Shown here piece after piece: positions 63,002-64,000 of a DNA stretch of 64,000 bases. Position 1 is the stretch's first letter. Every line of letters starts with the position of its first letter. Below the pieces are notes generated by a model. It searched no databases. It had not been told where the DNA came from and was given only the letters and a program-made list of their open reading frames with translations. The translations under genes were made by a program, and so were the position numbers. Origin of the DNA: Syngnathus acus (Eukaryota; Chordata; Actinopteri; Syngnathiformes; Syngnathidae); the NCBI RefSeq assembly GCF_901709675.1, contig NC_051101.1:3473501-3537500 (forward strand). Reading direction: 5' to 3'.

Positions 63002-64000
63002 AATTGTCTATTTGATGCAACGTATCTGCCTCATTGACCTTGATTTTACTGTCGTAAAAACAGGATTATTAAACAACGGGATTAGATTTTGATTTTTTTG
63101 TTTCCCTTGAGAGTTCATGGGAGTTTCAACATCAGCCTGATCCTATCCGAGCACTTTGACCGAGCTTCAAGCTGATTAAAATTTGAAATGAGTTCATTGT
63201 TTCACACAATCATTATTCGCCATGCACAAAGAATAAAATAGGATGAACCGTGAGAACAGACGTCTAATGCTGAACTACTTAACCACTGGTTTTGATTTAA
63301 CCGGAAAGCTCCAACTTGAATGAACACAAAGAAAAAGGGGAATGTGTCTGTCACAGATTTTTCTTTATTTCACACAAAGTATTAATTATCGCATGTTAGG
63401 AAATTGCTGCCACATAGAGTCTTACATGGCTAATGTAGAAACATATGCATAGTGTGTTCATTTCACTTTGGTAGAGGAATGTATACTCTTCATCATGTAA
63501 TTACATAATATGCTCTGCGATAGAACTCTTTTCTTTTTAGAGGATCACTGTTGACCCATTTTATCTTCACAAGCATTTTAAACTCGTGTCCTAAAACCAA
63601 AGTGAAGTGAAATCAACCCCCCCCCCCCTCCATCCCCGAAGGCATGGAAAATATCACATTAGCAGTTAGAATGTCAACTTTATCAACACAATATTTTTTC
63701 TTGTGGCTACAGAGCTACTAAAAGATCATCTGATATCTTGTTTACCATTGAACAATCCCTTGGCTCTCATCAACTTTCCTGTAAACCTTCTCAAACACTT
63801 TCTGATAATACTTTAAATCCATTCAAGATTCTGTTGAGTCTCCTGGGTAAACACTCATGATGACTAGCTTTGTTTTGGGGACTGAAAAGGAATCAAAAAC
63901 ATCCCAAGACTGGAATAGCCTTTTCTTTAAAACTTAACCTCATCAACCTTCTTCTTCCTATAGAAAAAAACATTTCAAATAAAAGCATCCTGCACTCCAG
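63002..64000. other. No gene recognised at the right end
   Basis: AT-rich, without a convincing exon. A minus-strand AATAAA near 63362-63369 and a plus-strand AATAAA near 63979 could each belong to the 3' UTR of a gene beyond the window. A C run lies at 63617-63628. Confidence 0.45.

Overview
This window is vertebrate nuclear DNA, almost certainly from a teleost fish. The genes are intron-rich with canonical GT/AG splice sites and mostly short introns. The intergenic DNA is AT-rich and carries a tRNA-derived SINE, TA-flanked MITEs and microsatellites. The gene content matches the human 19q13.3-q13.4 neighbourhood (LENG8, RPS9, MBOAT7, TMC4, LENG1, LMTK3, PRPF31, CNOT3, TFPT, NDUFA3), plus an RBFOX gene that mammals lack there. 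The compact genes suggest a percomorph, but I cannot name the species. All exon models were built by hand: I matched splice sites, checked codon phase across every junction, and compared with family proteins from memory. No database search was run.

Layout. 1-2446: non-coding DNA with a SINE and the leng8 promoter. 2447-7013 (+): leng8, 15 coding exons, 826 aa, followed by a long 3' region with an unexplained GC-rich open block. 11170-17083 (-): rbfox1l, 12 coding exons, 388 aa. 18688-19969 (+): rps9, 194 aa, with a TOP-type 5' end. 21350-23907 (+): mboat7, 471 aa. 23908-25681: two MITEs. 25726-29521 (+): tmc4, 16 coding exons, 704 aa, with one apparent GC-AG intron. 30193-31504 (+): leng1, 281 aa. 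33478-44978 (+): lmtk3, 16 coding exons, 2441 aa, with a 5.4-kb exon. 47256-50141 (+): prpf31, 13 coding exons, 508 aa. 51778-58741 (-): cnot3, 17 coding exons, 907 aa. 60335-61471 (-): tfpt, 198 aa. 62125-62941 (+): ndufa3, 80 aa. The last kilobase shows no gene.

These genes do not form a pathway. Most are housekeeping: mRNA export/processing (leng8), splicing (prpf31, probably leng1), deadenylation (cnot3), translation (rps9), chromatin (tfpt), respiration (ndufa3) and phospholipid remodelling (mboat7). Three are tissue-biased: rbfox1l, tmc4 and lmtk3. Compared with human, the prpf31-cnot3 pair is inverted, lmtk3 sits beside leng1, and tfpt and ndufa3 are head to head around one short promoter.

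I found no novel multi-gene system. The observations most worth checking are the RBFOX-TMC-LMTK ohnolog cluster, the very long lmtk3 with a three-copy internal repeat and an overlapping uORF, the tmc4 GC-AG intron, the repeated element in two rps9 introns, and the open block after leng8.
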